Origin: JBCCTX01 sp039197765
Lineage (GTDB): Bacteria; Bacteroidota; Bacteroidia; J057
DNA length: 46,754 nt
Assembly (NCBI GenBank): GCA_039197765.1
Contig: JBCCTX010000019.1
Span: forward strand, 1-46,754
Reading direction: 5' to 3'
Position numbers and translations under genes: made by a program. Under the pieces are notes generated by a model. The model searched no databases and was not told the origin of the DNA. It saw only the letters and a program-made list of their open reading frames with translations. Shown here one piece after another: positions 26,252 through 35,024 of the stretch (positions within the stretch are counted from its first letter, which is position 1; the number at the start of each line of letters is the position of its first letter).

Positions 26252-27718
26252 CTAGCTTAAGATGTCTTTCACTACATGGCCATGGACATCTGTCAATCTA
26301 TACCGTCGTCCCTGATGTTTGTAGGTAAATTGTTCGTGATCGATCCCCATTATGTGCATAAGGGTAGCTTGCAGGTCATGTACATGAACGGGATTTTCTA
26401 CCGGATTGAAGCCAAACTCATCCGAACTTCCATAAGATAGGCCAGGCTTAACCCCGGCTCCAGCCATCCATAAGCTAAAGACGTAAGGATGGTGATCTCT
26501 ACCCCAGTTTTTGTAGTCTTGAATATCTCCCTGTAAGAAGGGGGTACGTCCAAATTCACCTCCCCAAATCACAAGCGTATCTTCCAACAGACCTCTTTGC
26601 TTAAGGTCTTTGATTAGTGCCGCACTTGGGGCATCTGTATCCTGGCACTGTATCTTGAGTTGGTGGTTGAGGTTTCTATGCTGATCCCATCCTGCATGCA
26701 TACACTGGATAAAGCGAACTCCTTTTTCCACTAGTTTCCTGGCCATAAGACAGTTATAGGCAAAACTCCCCTTTCGATACACATCTGGACCATACATATC
26801 CAAAATGTGTTGGGGTTCTGTAGAAAAGTCGGTCAATTCGGGGACACTCATCTGCATTCTATAGGCCATTTCATACTGAGCTATGCGGGTTTGGATTTCT
26901 GGGTCTCCATATTCCTCAAAATGAAGTTCGTTAAGGGCGCTGATGTCATCCAACATGCTCCTGCGCGTCTCTCGGCTCATTCCCTCAGGGTTTTTCAAGT
27001 AGAGGACGGGGTCTCCACCTCCGCGGAATTTTACCCCTTGAAACTTGCCTGGCAGAAAGCCACTTCCCCAGTAGTAGTCGTAAAAGATCTGGCCACAACT
27101 ATTTTGTTGGTCCCGTGAGGTCATGGTGACAAATGCGGGAAGGTCTTCGGATATACTGCCGAGGCCATAGGTCATCCACGAACCCATACTTGGCCTACCG
27201 GGTTGCTCTGATCCCGTAAGGAAAAAGGTAATGGCAGGTGCGTGGTTAACCGACTCTGTATACATAGATTTAATGAAGCACAACTCATCCGCTATACTCG
27301 CTGTTTCTGGCATAAAATCAGAAATCCAGGCGCCACTTTGTCCGTGTTGACTAAATGAGCTGATCTCCGCAATGACTGGCCGATCGGGTTGATTTCCCGT
27401 CATGGTAGAAAAGCGTTTTCCATGTATCAATTCATCGGGAATTTGCTTTCCATGCCATTTTCGCAGCATAGGCTTATAATCAAACAGATCAACGTGGGAA
27501 GGAGCGCCATTCTGAAACAGGTAGATAATTCTTTTGGCTTTTGGAGCAAAATGGGGAAAGGATCCCCCTGGATCTCCGAGGGGTCTTGCAGCCATAGGCC
27601 CAGGATTCAACAGGGAACCCAAGGCAAGACTTCCTATTCCCAGAGCGGTCTTTCCGAAGAAATTTCTACGGGTAATATTTGCCGCATATTCCGCTGCGGG
27701 AGGTAATAGCTTCTTCAT
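26252..27718 (-). CDS. DUF1501 protein with Tat-like leader
   Basis: 488 residues from the ATG at 27718, which overlaps the upstream stop as TGATG; a GTG one codon earlier would add one residue. ITRRNFFGKTALGIGSLALG at about 15-34 is a good twin-arginine leader. The body is DUF1501, an alkaline phosphatase/sulfatase-superfamily relative: RIIYLFQNGAPSHVDLFDYK near 64, KGVRFIQCMHAGWDQH near 333, VIWGGEFGRTPFLQG near 385, DHHPYVFSLWMAGAGVKPG near 408 and HVHDLQATLMHIMG near 445. Function is unknown. DUF1501 genes nearly always pair with PSCyt/DUF1549/DUF1553 genes, as here, mainly in Planctomycetes and Verrucomicrobia. Export of a folded protein and strict pairing suggest a periplasmic two-component enzyme. 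Confidence 0.92.
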   Translation of the reverse strand: MKKLLPPAAEYAANITRRNFFGKTALGIGSLALGSLLNPGPMAARPLGDPGGSFPHFAPKAKRIIYLFQNGAPSHVDLFDYKPMLRKWHGKQIPDELIHGKRFSTMTGNQPDRPVIAEISSFSQHGQSGAWISDFMPETASIADELCFIKSMYTESVNHAPAITFFLTGSEQPGRPSMGSWMTYGLGSISEDLPAFVTMTSRDQQNSCGQIFYDYYWGSGFLPGKFQGVKFRGGGDPVLYLKNPEGMSRETRRSMLDDISALNELHFEEYGDPEIQTRIAQYEMAYRMQMSVPELTDFSTEPQHILDMYGPDVYRKGSFAYNCLMARKLVEKGVRFIQCMHAGWDQHRNLNHQLKIQCQDTDAPSAALIKDLKQRGLLEDTLVIWGGEFGRTPFLQGDIQDYKNWGRDHHPYVFSLWMAGAGVKPGLSYGSSDEFGFNPVENPVHVHDLQATLMHIMGIDHEQFTYKHQGRRYRLTDVHGHVVKDILS

Positions 27719-30246
27719 CACTGCCTAGTTATTGTTTCGTCCAAGTTGAGCACAAGGGAGGCTAAAACGGTAAATACTGCGTGATCTGTTAGGTCAAGCT
27801 GATCTAAGGATTGATACTCACCTATCTGGGTAATTTTTTGGGCTTCGATTACCGACAGGCTGTATTGTTTCCGAAGTTGATTCAATCGATCCATTAGGAG
27901 AGAACATTCTGCCTCATGTATCTCTCTAGAAGTGGCTAACTCCCACAAATACGAAAGGCGATCTTTATCGGTATGCTGATTACGCAAAACTCGAGCAGCT
28001 AAGACCCTAGAGGCTTCCATATAGGTTACGTCGTTGAGCGTAATTAGGGCGTGTAAAGGCGTATTGGTCCGAACCGCTTTTACCTCGCACAATTGGCGTT
28101 TCGCATTATCAAAAAGCATGGTAGGGCCTACAATACGCCTCCAAAATGTGTACAGAGTTCTTCGGTATAGGTCTTCCCCCTTTCCCTGATCGTATGTAAT
28201 TTTTCCAAAGGTGGCTTCTTCCCAAATTCCAGGCGGTTGATACGGTTTTACGGGCTTACCTCCAAGGGAATCTACCAACAGTCTACTTATGAAAAGAGCC
28301 TGATCTCTGAGTATCCAGGAGGGGAGTCTCATGCGGGTTGCGCGGGCCAAATAGACATTATCAGGATCAAATTCCTTCAACTCCTGGGATATTTTGGAGG
28401 ATTGTCGGTAGGTGGCACTCATAACAATCTTTTTAAAAAGTGCTTTCAAATTCCACCCGTTTTCCTGAAAATCCACCGCTAACCAATCGAGGAGTTCGGG
28501 GTGGGAAGGGAGGGCTCCTTGGACCCCAAAGTCTTCAATTGTCTTGACAATTCCCCTTCCGAAAAAAGCTTGCCAATACCGGTTGACAGTAACCCTAGCT
28601 GTAAGGGGATTATCCTTAGAAATAAGCCACAACGCAAGGGCAAGTCTATTGTTACTGACAGTTGTTGGCAGGCTGGGGAGTATGGCAGGGACATTGGGAA
28701 ATACTTCCTCTTCATGTGAGCTGTAATTCCCTCGGGTTAGGATATACGTCGGACGAGGCTCATCTAATTGATCCATTACCATCACCTGCATATTTTTCGC
28801 AGACTGATCCCTAAGTTGCAGTTTGGTCTCTCTCAGCTTCATGAGCAAATTGGCATAGGTGGGATCTTTATCTTTAAAGTACCTGTAAATCAGGACTAGC
28901 TGAAAGGCATTTCTATTAAAGGCATTTTCATCCAAACCTCCATTGAAGCCTCCTGCGATCTTTTCAGCTGCTTTAGATTGTGAGGGAGGGAGTTCATCCG
29001 CTCTCGGAAATTTTTGGGTTTCTACCTGATCAACTTCCTCGGCTAATTCTTTAAGGTGCGATTTAATCCGATTAATCTTTTGGATATCCTCTATAGGACT
29101 TACGTCTAAAACAGGGGGAACTACCCCTGAAAATCCCTTTCCGTTTTCCGATGTTTGATTGAAGTAAGCCGATAGTTGGTAGTACTCTTTCTGGGTAATG
29201 GCATCAAATTTATGATCGTGGCATCTACTGCAATTCAGCGTAAGCCCCATCCAAGTAGTTCCAACTGTTTCCACCCGGTCGAATACATTTTCTACACGGG
29301 TTTCTTCGGCGATTCTTCCTCCTTCTCCATTGTGCGTATGGTTCCGGTTAAATGCAGTAGCCAGTATATCTTCCTTACTAGCTTCGGGAAGTAAATCCCC
29401 AGCGATTTGTTTGACTGTGAATTCATCATAGGGCATATTTTCATTGAATGCTTTAATAACCCAATCCCTCCACGGCCACATGGTCCGGGTGGGGTCTCCC
29501 TGGAATCCATTTGTATCTGAATATCGCGCTACATCTAGCCATTCCCATGCCCATCTTTCCCCAAAATGTGAAGAAGCCAATAAGCGATCCACCACCTTTT
29601 CATAAGAATTATCAGCACTATCCAATACAAATTGATTGACTTCGTCTAAAGTGGGGGGTAAGCCAATCAGGTCAAAGCTTAGCCTTCGTATAAGGGTCCT
29701 CCTATCGGCCTCATCCGAAGGAGCCAATCCATTTTTCCTTAATTTCTCGTAAACAAAGTAGTCTATTTCATTTCTGCCCCAGGTTGGATGCTCAATCTCC
29801 GGTAGGGCGGCTTTCTGAGGAGGAAGATACGCCCAATGCTTTTTCCATTTCGCTCCCTGTTGAATCCACTTGATTATGGTGGCCTTTTCTCTGTCTGTCA
29901 AGGAAAGCTTGGATTCTGGAGGAGGCATTTGCTGCTCAGGGTCTTGGGTTAGCAGGCGGTGGACGACCGCACTCTTCCCGGGTGTACCTGGGTAAATGGG
30001 AAAAGAACCCGTATCAGACAATTGGCCCAGAGCAACTTCTTCAATATCTAATCGAAGATCGGCCTTACGCCCCTTTTCATCTGGACCATGGCAGTGAAAG
30101 CATCTATCTGATAATATAGGCCTAACATGGAAATTGAAATCAATTTCCTCGGGTAGGGTATCTAATGCAAGCTCAACCTCTTTGGGGTATTTGGCCGTAC
30201 ATCCTATCAACCATAGGCAAAGTACTATGTGAATAGCTTTTTTCAC
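27718..30246 (-). CDS. PSCyt1-DUF1549-DUF1553 heme-binding lipoprotein
   Basis: 842 residues starting with GTG at 30246. The lipobox CLWLIGC gives Cys16. An N-terminal cytochrome c-like PSCyt1 domain has RCFHCHGPDEKGRKADLRLD with heme motif CFHCH at 49-53 and a later Met-rich QQMPPPESKLS as possible axial-ligand region. DUF1549 spans about 155-365 (LSFDLIGLPPTLDEV, RWAWEWLDVARYSDTNGFQG) and ends with a second CxxCH, CSRCHDHKFD at 339-348. DUF1553 fills about 540-800 (NPLTARVTVNRYWQAFFGRG, PSHPELLDWLA). Two potential heme sites in one lipoprotein suggest electron transfer at the membrane, but the reaction is unknown. It is translationally coupled to the DUF1501 gene and sits among sulfatases, as in Rhodopirellula-type genomes. 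Confidence 0.93.
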   Translation of the reverse strand: MKKAIHIVLCLWLIGCTAKYPKEVELALDTLPEEIDFNFHVRPILSDRCFHCHGPDEKGRKADLRLDIEEVALGQLSDTGSFPIYPGTPGKSAVVHRLLTQDPEQQMPPPESKLSLTDREKATIIKWIQQGAKWKKHWAYLPPQKAALPEIEHPTWGRNEIDYFVYEKLRKNGLAPSDEADRRTLIRRLSFDLIGLPPTLDEVNQFVLDSADNSYEKVVDRLLASSHFGERWAWEWLDVARYSDTNGFQGDPTRTMWPWRDWVIKAFNENMPYDEFTVKQIAGDLLPEASKEDILATAFNRNHTHNGEGGRIAEETRVENVFDRVETVGTTWMGLTLNCSRCHDHKFDAITQKEYYQLSAYFNQTSENGKGFSGVVPPVLDVSPIEDIQKINRIKSHLKELAEEVDQVETQKFPRADELPPSQSKAAEKIAGGFNGGLDENAFNRNAFQLVLIYRYFKDKDPTYANLLMKLRETKLQLRDQSAKNMQVMVMDQLDEPRPTYILTRGNYSSHEEEVFPNVPAILPSLPTTVSNNRLALALWLISKDNPLTARVTVNRYWQAFFGRGIVKTIEDFGVQGALPSHPELLDWLAVDFQENGWNLKALFKKIVMSATYRQSSKISQELKEFDPDNVYLARATRMRLPSWILRDQALFISRLLVDSLGGKPVKPYQPPGIWEEATFGKITYDQGKGEDLYRRTLYTFWRRIVGPTMLFDNAKRQLCEVKAVRTNTPLHALITLNDVTYMEASRVLAARVLRNQHTDKDRLSYLWELATSREIHEAECSLLMDRLNQLRKQYSLSVIEAQKITQIGEYQSLDQLDLTDHAVFTVLASLVLNLDETITRQ

Positions 30247-30295
30247 TTACCAAGATTTAATCAAGTTATAAGCGTTATCCTGCATAAAACTCATT

Positions 30296-31564
30296 CTAGT
30301 CTAGCATTTGGTTTTCTATCCGAAGCCTTTGTTCGTTACTCAAGCCGAACTGGAAATTGATTTCGGGATGATTGAAAATATCGCTCTCCTTCATTTCGGG
30401 GTCGTGTATTTCCAGGCTTAGATCGCAATCAAAGCGGGCTAGCATACTGTGACTTTTTCCTTCTTCTAAGCCTATGTTGCGAAAATGACAAAGCCCCCAG
30501 GTAATTCCTTTTCCTTGCTCGTTATCCTCAAATGCATCAGGTATGTAGGCACCTGGGGCTATGGGAAACAAGCTGGAGATAGCAGCGATTTCAAAATTCA
30601 CTCCATCCGGGGAATATTGGATGGTATTGTGCTCCAAGCCATGGCGACTTACCAACGCAGCAATCCCTTCCCTAAAGGGAAATAATGCCGTTTCATGTCC
30701 TGAGTTGATCACGGGATTTAAGGGGTGCTTTTCGAAAGGGCCAAAGGGATGATTCCCGATAGCAAGCCCCTGCGCCCTCACCTTGGGGTTCCCTCCCATT
30801 TCCCCTTTGTAATACACATAAATTTTCCCCTTGTAGACTAAGGGATAGGGATCATGGATAACATACTGATCCCAGCTGCCTTCAGGGCCATTTTCGATGA
30901 CGGTTTTATTAGAAGGCGTCCAAGGTCCTTCGGGGGAGTCTGCTACTGAACAGGCAACAGGGCAGTCATCTCCTTTTGTACCCGGCCCTCCCGGCATCTG
31001 GGTATAAGCTTGGTAATACAAATAGTATTTCCCTTCCCAGATGAGTATATCTGGCGTAGATACCGAGCGCCAGCCCGGATAGGGCTTTTCTAAGCGGGGA
31101 ACGGCCACCCCTTGTTCTTCCCAAGTGAAGCCATCCTCACTGGTGGCATACCAAATTTCAGCGAGGTCCCAGTCCCTAGAGGGAATGCTATCTGTAACTA
31201 CAGAAGTATTTTGTGGGGGATACTTGGTTGATCGATGGGTGTACCAAACGTAATATTTCCCCTCGTGCCGAATAATTTTGGTGGCGTCTCTACGAGAAAG
31301 GGTACCATCCCCTCCATTGTAGTCAAAACCTTCTAAGGGAGTATATTTGAAATTGGAGAATAACTCATTGGTAGCGAGTTCTAAAGAATCGTAGGTCCCC
31401 TTATAGACCCGATTCATTGCAGCACTCAAGGGCCTATCAGGTTTTGTACGGGGAATATTTCCGTAGGGGAACCCTTTCTTGTAGGCTGAGGAAGCTTCAT
31501 CTGCTATGGGAAAACAGGCAGAAAGGAGTAAGGCACTAAAGAGAAAATACACCGTCCAATTCAT
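30296..31564 (-). CDS. GH117-type glycoside hydrolase (3,6-anhydro-L-galactosidase family), lipoprotein
   Basis: 422 residues with lipobox LLLSAC (Cys17), so membrane-anchored. It is a five-bladed propeller of the GH117 type. SRRDATKIIRHEGKYYVWYT at 90-109 contains the family's catalytic-site Asp93; RDWDLAEIWYATSEDGFTWE at 130-149, TPDILIWEGKYYLYYQ at 170-185 (Asp172), HDPYPLVYKGKIYVYYKG at 237-254 and SGHETALFPF at 288-297 (His290, Glu291) match the GH117 signature order. Known GH117 members release 3,6-anhydro-L-galactose from red-algal agar oligosaccharides; others act on different residues, so the leaving sugar is not certain here. Length fits the family. It follows a sulfatase by 43 bases, with a terminator-like hairpin in between. 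Confidence 0.86.
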   Translation of the reverse strand: MNWTVYFLFSALLLSACFPIADEASSAYKKGFPYGNIPRTKPDRPLSAAMNRVYKGTYDSLELATNELFSNFKYTPLEGFDYNGGDGTLSRRDATKIIRHEGKYYVWYTHRSTKYPPQNTSVVTDSIPSRDWDLAEIWYATSEDGFTWEEQGVAVPRLEKPYPGWRSVSTPDILIWEGKYYLYYQAYTQMPGGPGTKGDDCPVACSVADSPEGPWTPSNKTVIENGPEGSWDQYVIHDPYPLVYKGKIYVYYKGEMGGNPKVRAQGLAIGNHPFGPFEKHPLNPVINSGHETALFPFREGIAALVSRHGLEHNTIQYSPDGVNFEIAAISSLFPIAPGAYIPDAFEDNEQGKGITWGLCHFRNIGLEEGKSHSMLARFDCDLSLEIHDPEMKESDIFNHPEINFQFGLSNEQRLRIENQMLD

Positions 31565-31582
31565 TAGGCAAGGGGTTAGGGG

Positions 31583-31606
31583 AAAAATTATTTCTCAGCA
31601 GAAATA
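31583..31606 (-). terminator. Terminator-like hairpin between sulfatase and GH117-type genes
   Basis: TATTTCT (31589-31595) and AGAAATA (31600-31606) form a perfect 7-bp stem with a 4-base CAGC loop, beginning two bases after the sulfatase stop codon. Read on the minus strand it is followed by A and five T residues (31587-31583). This is the most terminator-like structure in the window, but the stem is AT-rich and the next gene starts 19 bases further on, so partial termination or attenuation is more likely than full stop. Confidence 0.45.
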
Positions 31607-31607
31607 C

Positions 31608-33164
31608 TCAATAGGCACCATAGGTACCAAACATCACTTTTTTATCAGGTCTTGGTCGCTTACGAACCGAAGGAATTGGCTCGCCACTTACCCGATCGAA
31701 CTCATCTGGTGTTCTCTGGGTGGGGATAAAATCTCCTGTTATCTGGCCCCAGTCATTCAGGGCTTTTTTCAATTCTTCCCTAATAAGGGCGTATGCTGGC
31801 TCATGAATGAGGTTGTGTAATTCATTGGGATCATCCGAAAGTTTATATAACTCATACTCCCCTCTAGGAAGCCGAAAACAAGCAAATTGAGCCTCCGTCA
31901 ATTTTTCCGCTGCCTTGAGCTGGAGCATAGCCTTGAAAGTAGGACTCCTTAGGGCATCTGCGGGAGGTGTTCCCGCTAACTCTCCATAGGTATTGCGAAT
32001 CAATTTCCACTCCTCACTGATGATGGCCCGGCCGTGATCTTCAAAATCATGCCAATGGTCTTCCCCAAAGACATACTTCCTGGGTTCCGAGCCCGGATCT
32101 GTCAATACGGGTAGGAAGCTAACGCCATCTGACTTATCTAAGGGAGTCAGTCCTGCAAGTTCTAAGAAGGTTGAACTGATATCGACAGTACTTACCAGGC
32201 TTTGGGATACAGATCCTTCCGCAACCTGAGCGGGCCATTTCACGATCCAGGGTGTTTTGATCCCTCCTTCATACAGGGTGGTTTTATCCCGAGGAAAGGG
32301 TCTTCCATTATCACTAATGAAAAGAATAAGGGTTTGCTCTTCAACTCCTTGCGCCTTCAACTCTGCCACTACTTCTCCGACATAAGCATCCAGTCGCCCA
32401 ATTTCATCATAATACATTCTCAAGTCTTCTCTCACTTCCGGTACGTCGGGGAGATAGGGAGGTACCTGTACATCAGAAATGCTATGGGGCTTTTCCAAAA
32501 TCCCCTCTTCGTAAGCTCGGTGAGGATCTAAGGCGGCAAACCACATGAAGAAGGGCTGATTCTTGGGTCTGTTCTCTAACATGGAGACCCAATGTTCACA
32601 GCCGGAAGGTTCAGGAGCTACCATCGTCTTTGTTTCCTTACTAGCACCCGTAGGTAATTGGAATCCCGCTACATTTGCTTCCCGTACAGTGTCAAAATGC
32701 TGACGGATATGAGGACCCATGTGCCACTTTCCGGCAGCAGCTGTATAGTACCCATTTGCTTTTAGCTGTTGGACAAAGGTGGTCGTCCCCTCAGGTATGG
32801 GCCAATGCAATTGTTCTGCCCCTGTATTATGGGGATATTTTCCTGTAATGATGCTTGCTCGGCTAGGCGAGCAAGAGCTCGCCGTTACATAGCCCCTATC
32901 AAATCGCATTCCCGCCGTAGCCAGCGCATCGATGTTCGGGGTCTGAATGTTGGGATGCCCGTAAGCTCCGCAATCATTCCAATTCATGTCATCCGCGATA
33001 ATCAATACAATATTGGGAGGCTCAACGACAGCCTCTTCAGGAGTTTTCGGAGCATTACAGCCTATACAAATGCTCAAAACACCCCAAATGAAAAGGTTTG
33101 GATATCGTCGGGAAGTGCTAAAAAAGGAAGAAAGCTGCATAAACCAAGATGTTGAATTTCTCAT
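31608..33164 (-). CDS. Sulfatase (S1 type), probable lipoprotein, CSPSR motif
   Basis: 518 residues from the ATG at 33164, which overlaps the upstream stop codon as TAATG; a start 27 bases earlier is possible but would overlap the upstream gene by 28 bases. The leader NLFIWGVLSICIGCNAPK suggests lipid attachment at Cys36, though the -3 residue is not ideal. LIIADDMNWNDCGAYG carries the metal Asp pair, and SSCSPSRASIITGKYP carries formylglycine Cys98 in a canonical motif. KWHMGPHIRQHF near 150, LFISDNGRPFPRDKTTLYEG near 285 and KTPWIVKWPAQV complete the fold. It resembles heparan N-sulfatase (sulfamidase)-like sulfatases in the SDNGRPFPRDK stretch, but linkage specificity is not established. 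Confidence 0.94.
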   Translation of the reverse strand: MRNSTSWFMQLSSFFSTSRRYPNLFIWGVLSICIGCNAPKTPEEAVVEPPNIVLIIADDMNWNDCGAYGHPNIQTPNIDALATAGMRFDRGYVTASSCSPSRASIITGKYPHNTGAEQLHWPIPEGTTTFVQQLKANGYYTAAAGKWHMGPHIRQHFDTVREANVAGFQLPTGASKETKTMVAPEPSGCEHWVSMLENRPKNQPFFMWFAALDPHRAYEEGILEKPHSISDVQVPPYLPDVPEVREDLRMYYDEIGRLDAYVGEVVAELKAQGVEEQTLILFISDNGRPFPRDKTTLYEGGIKTPWIVKWPAQVAEGSVSQSLVSTVDISSTFLELAGLTPLDKSDGVSFLPVLTDPGSEPRKYVFGEDHWHDFEDHGRAIISEEWKLIRNTYGELAGTPPADALRSPTFKAMLQLKAAEKLTEAQFACFRLPRGEYELYKLSDDPNELHNLIHEPAYALIREELKKALNDWGQITGDFIPTQRTPDEFDRVSGEPIPSVRKRPRPDKKVMFGTYGAY

Positions 33165-34978
33165 TACTTCTTTTGTATCCAGACTACCCAATCCATTTCC
33201 TCGTCTTCTTTAGGTGTAGCTATTTTAAGCCCCTTGGAGTTGCTTTCTACCACTTCTGCTTCAGCCATTTCCCCTGACCGAGGGTTGAACCAACGGAGGG
33301 AATAGGTCCCTTCAAGCTCAGGCAAAACGGTGGGTTCCTTCGCTCCCATTTTCTGGTAAATGACCATTTGCTCCGCTTCTTTTGCCAGTATATAATCGTC
33401 GTTATCCGTTAGGTCATCTGCAGGATCCATTTCCCAATAGGGAATGGAATTCTGGGTAAAGAATTCCAAGGCATACCGACTCTGGTCCCACATTTTATCC
33501 CGAGTCCTCCAATCTTCACAGGTCAAATCTGAGTGCTCATGCTCATAGCCGAAATACCATTCAATCCCCCAAGCACCTGCCATCAAAGCGCCCCAAAGCG
33601 CATTCTGCCTTGCATTGTTGTGTTCAGGGTTTACCTTATCGGGAACTAAGGAATAGCGATGGTCCCCTGGTTCATCTACAGCATTGGCCCATACTTTCTT
33701 AGCCGCTTTAGCAAGCCTGCGCCATCGCAAGACTGCCCCATGCACATTGGCAAAGTCTTCGCGATTGGTTTGAATCGAGAGACCTGTATATTTTGATTCT
33801 GGTCCGAGAAGGTCGTAAAACTGCTGGCCATTGTGGATGACCACATGATGGCGATACGGATCGTGGTCATAGAAATACTGAGCGCAGGCCAGACGTTGGG
33901 TGGTCGTCTGCCAGGGGGTAGCATGTGCCCCCATCCATTTCCCATTCTCTTCTCCAATATTCCAATTCAATGCAAGGTGATGCCCAAATCTAGCTATCAA
34001 TTCGCGGTAGTAAAGCTTACGCTGTGGGCCTACATCGCCATTGTCCAACAAGCCCTGGTTCTCCGCCTCAGAAGTTTTGAAATGCAGGAAGAGTCCCAAC
34101 TTATCTGCGTGTTCAAAGAGTGCTTCCCATTGATCCAATTTGGAGACATCCATCCTCTCATAATTGTCATAGGAGACATAAGGGAATACATTTCTGTCAT
34201 CTCCAGCTATGTTTAGGGGGAGGAAGGAAAAGGCATTCATCCCTTTAGAAGCTAAGTAATTGAGGGCGCCTACAAGCCCCTTTCCTTTTCCTTCCTGCCA
34301 GCTGGGATCCCCTGCTTTCCAATCTCCTACATGTGCTTCCCAGGTTTTAATAAAATGGTCTCGGTGACCATCGGTTTTGAAGTCTCCATCAAAGTCTGCA
34401 TATGAGAGCAAGTTCTCAGGTGCATCTGCACCTGCTTTTAGGAAGTACTCCCCTGTCTCGGCAAATTGTAGGTAGGGTTTATTTACAAACTTCAATCGGC
34501 CTTTCCCACGAAGGTCCCTTCCCGTCTTATCGGTAGGAGCGATTTGCAAGCTTCCTCTATATCCATCCATATACCCCGCACTTTCACCTGCAAATCGCTC
34601 CGAGGATACGGCCACATTTGCCCCCTTTCTAAAGGAGACTTCATAGTCCCAAGTACCTGTTTCATCAGGAGCAAAATGAACCTTCCACACATTTCCACTA
34701 TCGGCAGAAGTTTCTGCTGCATTTCCATCAGCAGCAAAGTAGCCTGGCACTACATAGGTCTTTTCTGCACCTCGAAAGGTAACATCGAGGCGATAGTTGA
34801 GAAAGGGATTATAGGTATGCATTTCTTCTGTCTCTGGGCCCTCAAACACTAGGGTGACCTTGTGCCATTTCTTTAGTTCTCCCTCAAGCAAGGGGGAAGC
34901 TTCCGAAGATTCTTGCTGGCTTTGCACAGATAGGGTAAAGACGGCTAGGAGTAAAAAGTAGCAGAGTAGATTTTTCAT
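33164..34978 (-). CDS. DUF5060 plus TIM-barrel glycoside hydrolase-like protein
   Basis: 604 residues with a signal peptide ending near TLSVQSQ. Residues about 34-130 form a DUF5060 beta-sandwich (KWHKVTLVFEGPE, VWKVHFAPDETGTWDYEVSF). A short linker RGKGRLKFVNKPYLQFAETG leads to a TIM-barrel region of about 165-510 with YFLKAGADAPENLL, NALNYLAS-like helix, LALNWNIGEENG at 335-346 (candidate acid Glu343 or Glu344) and VWANAVDEPGD at 429-439 (Glu436 as candidate nucleophile). The last 80 residues (LRWFNPRSGEMAEAEVV, MDWVVWIQKK) resemble the putative collagen-binding C-terminal domain found in DUF4038/GH140-like enzymes. It is probably a periplasmic glycosidase. Its substrate is unknown. It overlaps the following sulfatase gene by one base. 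Confidence 0.8.
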   Translation of the reverse strand: MKNLLCYFLLLAVFTLSVQSQQESSEASPLLEGELKKWHKVTLVFEGPETEEMHTYNPFLNYRLDVTFRGAEKTYVVPGYFAADGNAAETSADSGNVWKVHFAPDETGTWDYEVSFRKGANVAVSSERFAGESAGYMDGYRGSLQIAPTDKTGRDLRGKGRLKFVNKPYLQFAETGEYFLKAGADAPENLLSYADFDGDFKTDGHRDHFIKTWEAHVGDWKAGDPSWQEGKGKGLVGALNYLASKGMNAFSFLPLNIAGDDRNVFPYVSYDNYERMDVSKLDQWEALFEHADKLGLFLHFKTSEAENQGLLDNGDVGPQRKLYYRELIARFGHHLALNWNIGEENGKWMGAHATPWQTTTQRLACAQYFYDHDPYRHHVVIHNGQQFYDLLGPESKYTGLSIQTNREDFANVHGAVLRWRRLAKAAKKVWANAVDEPGDHRYSLVPDKVNPEHNNARQNALWGALMAGAWGIEWYFGYEHEHSDLTCEDWRTRDKMWDQSRYALEFFTQNSIPYWEMDPADDLTDNDDYILAKEAEQMVIYQKMGAKEPTVLPELEGTYSLRWFNPRSGEMAEAEVVESNSKGLKIATPKEDEEMDWVVWIQKK

Positions 34979-35024
34979 GTCTTTAGGTTAAATCAATTCA
35001 TTTTAAGTTTGGTATATCCTTGTT

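Noticed and set aside
33165..33191. Longer N-terminus of the CSPSR sulfatase
   Set aside because: It would overlap the upstream gene by 28 bases, while the ATG at 33164 gives a TAATG coupling and a normal leader.
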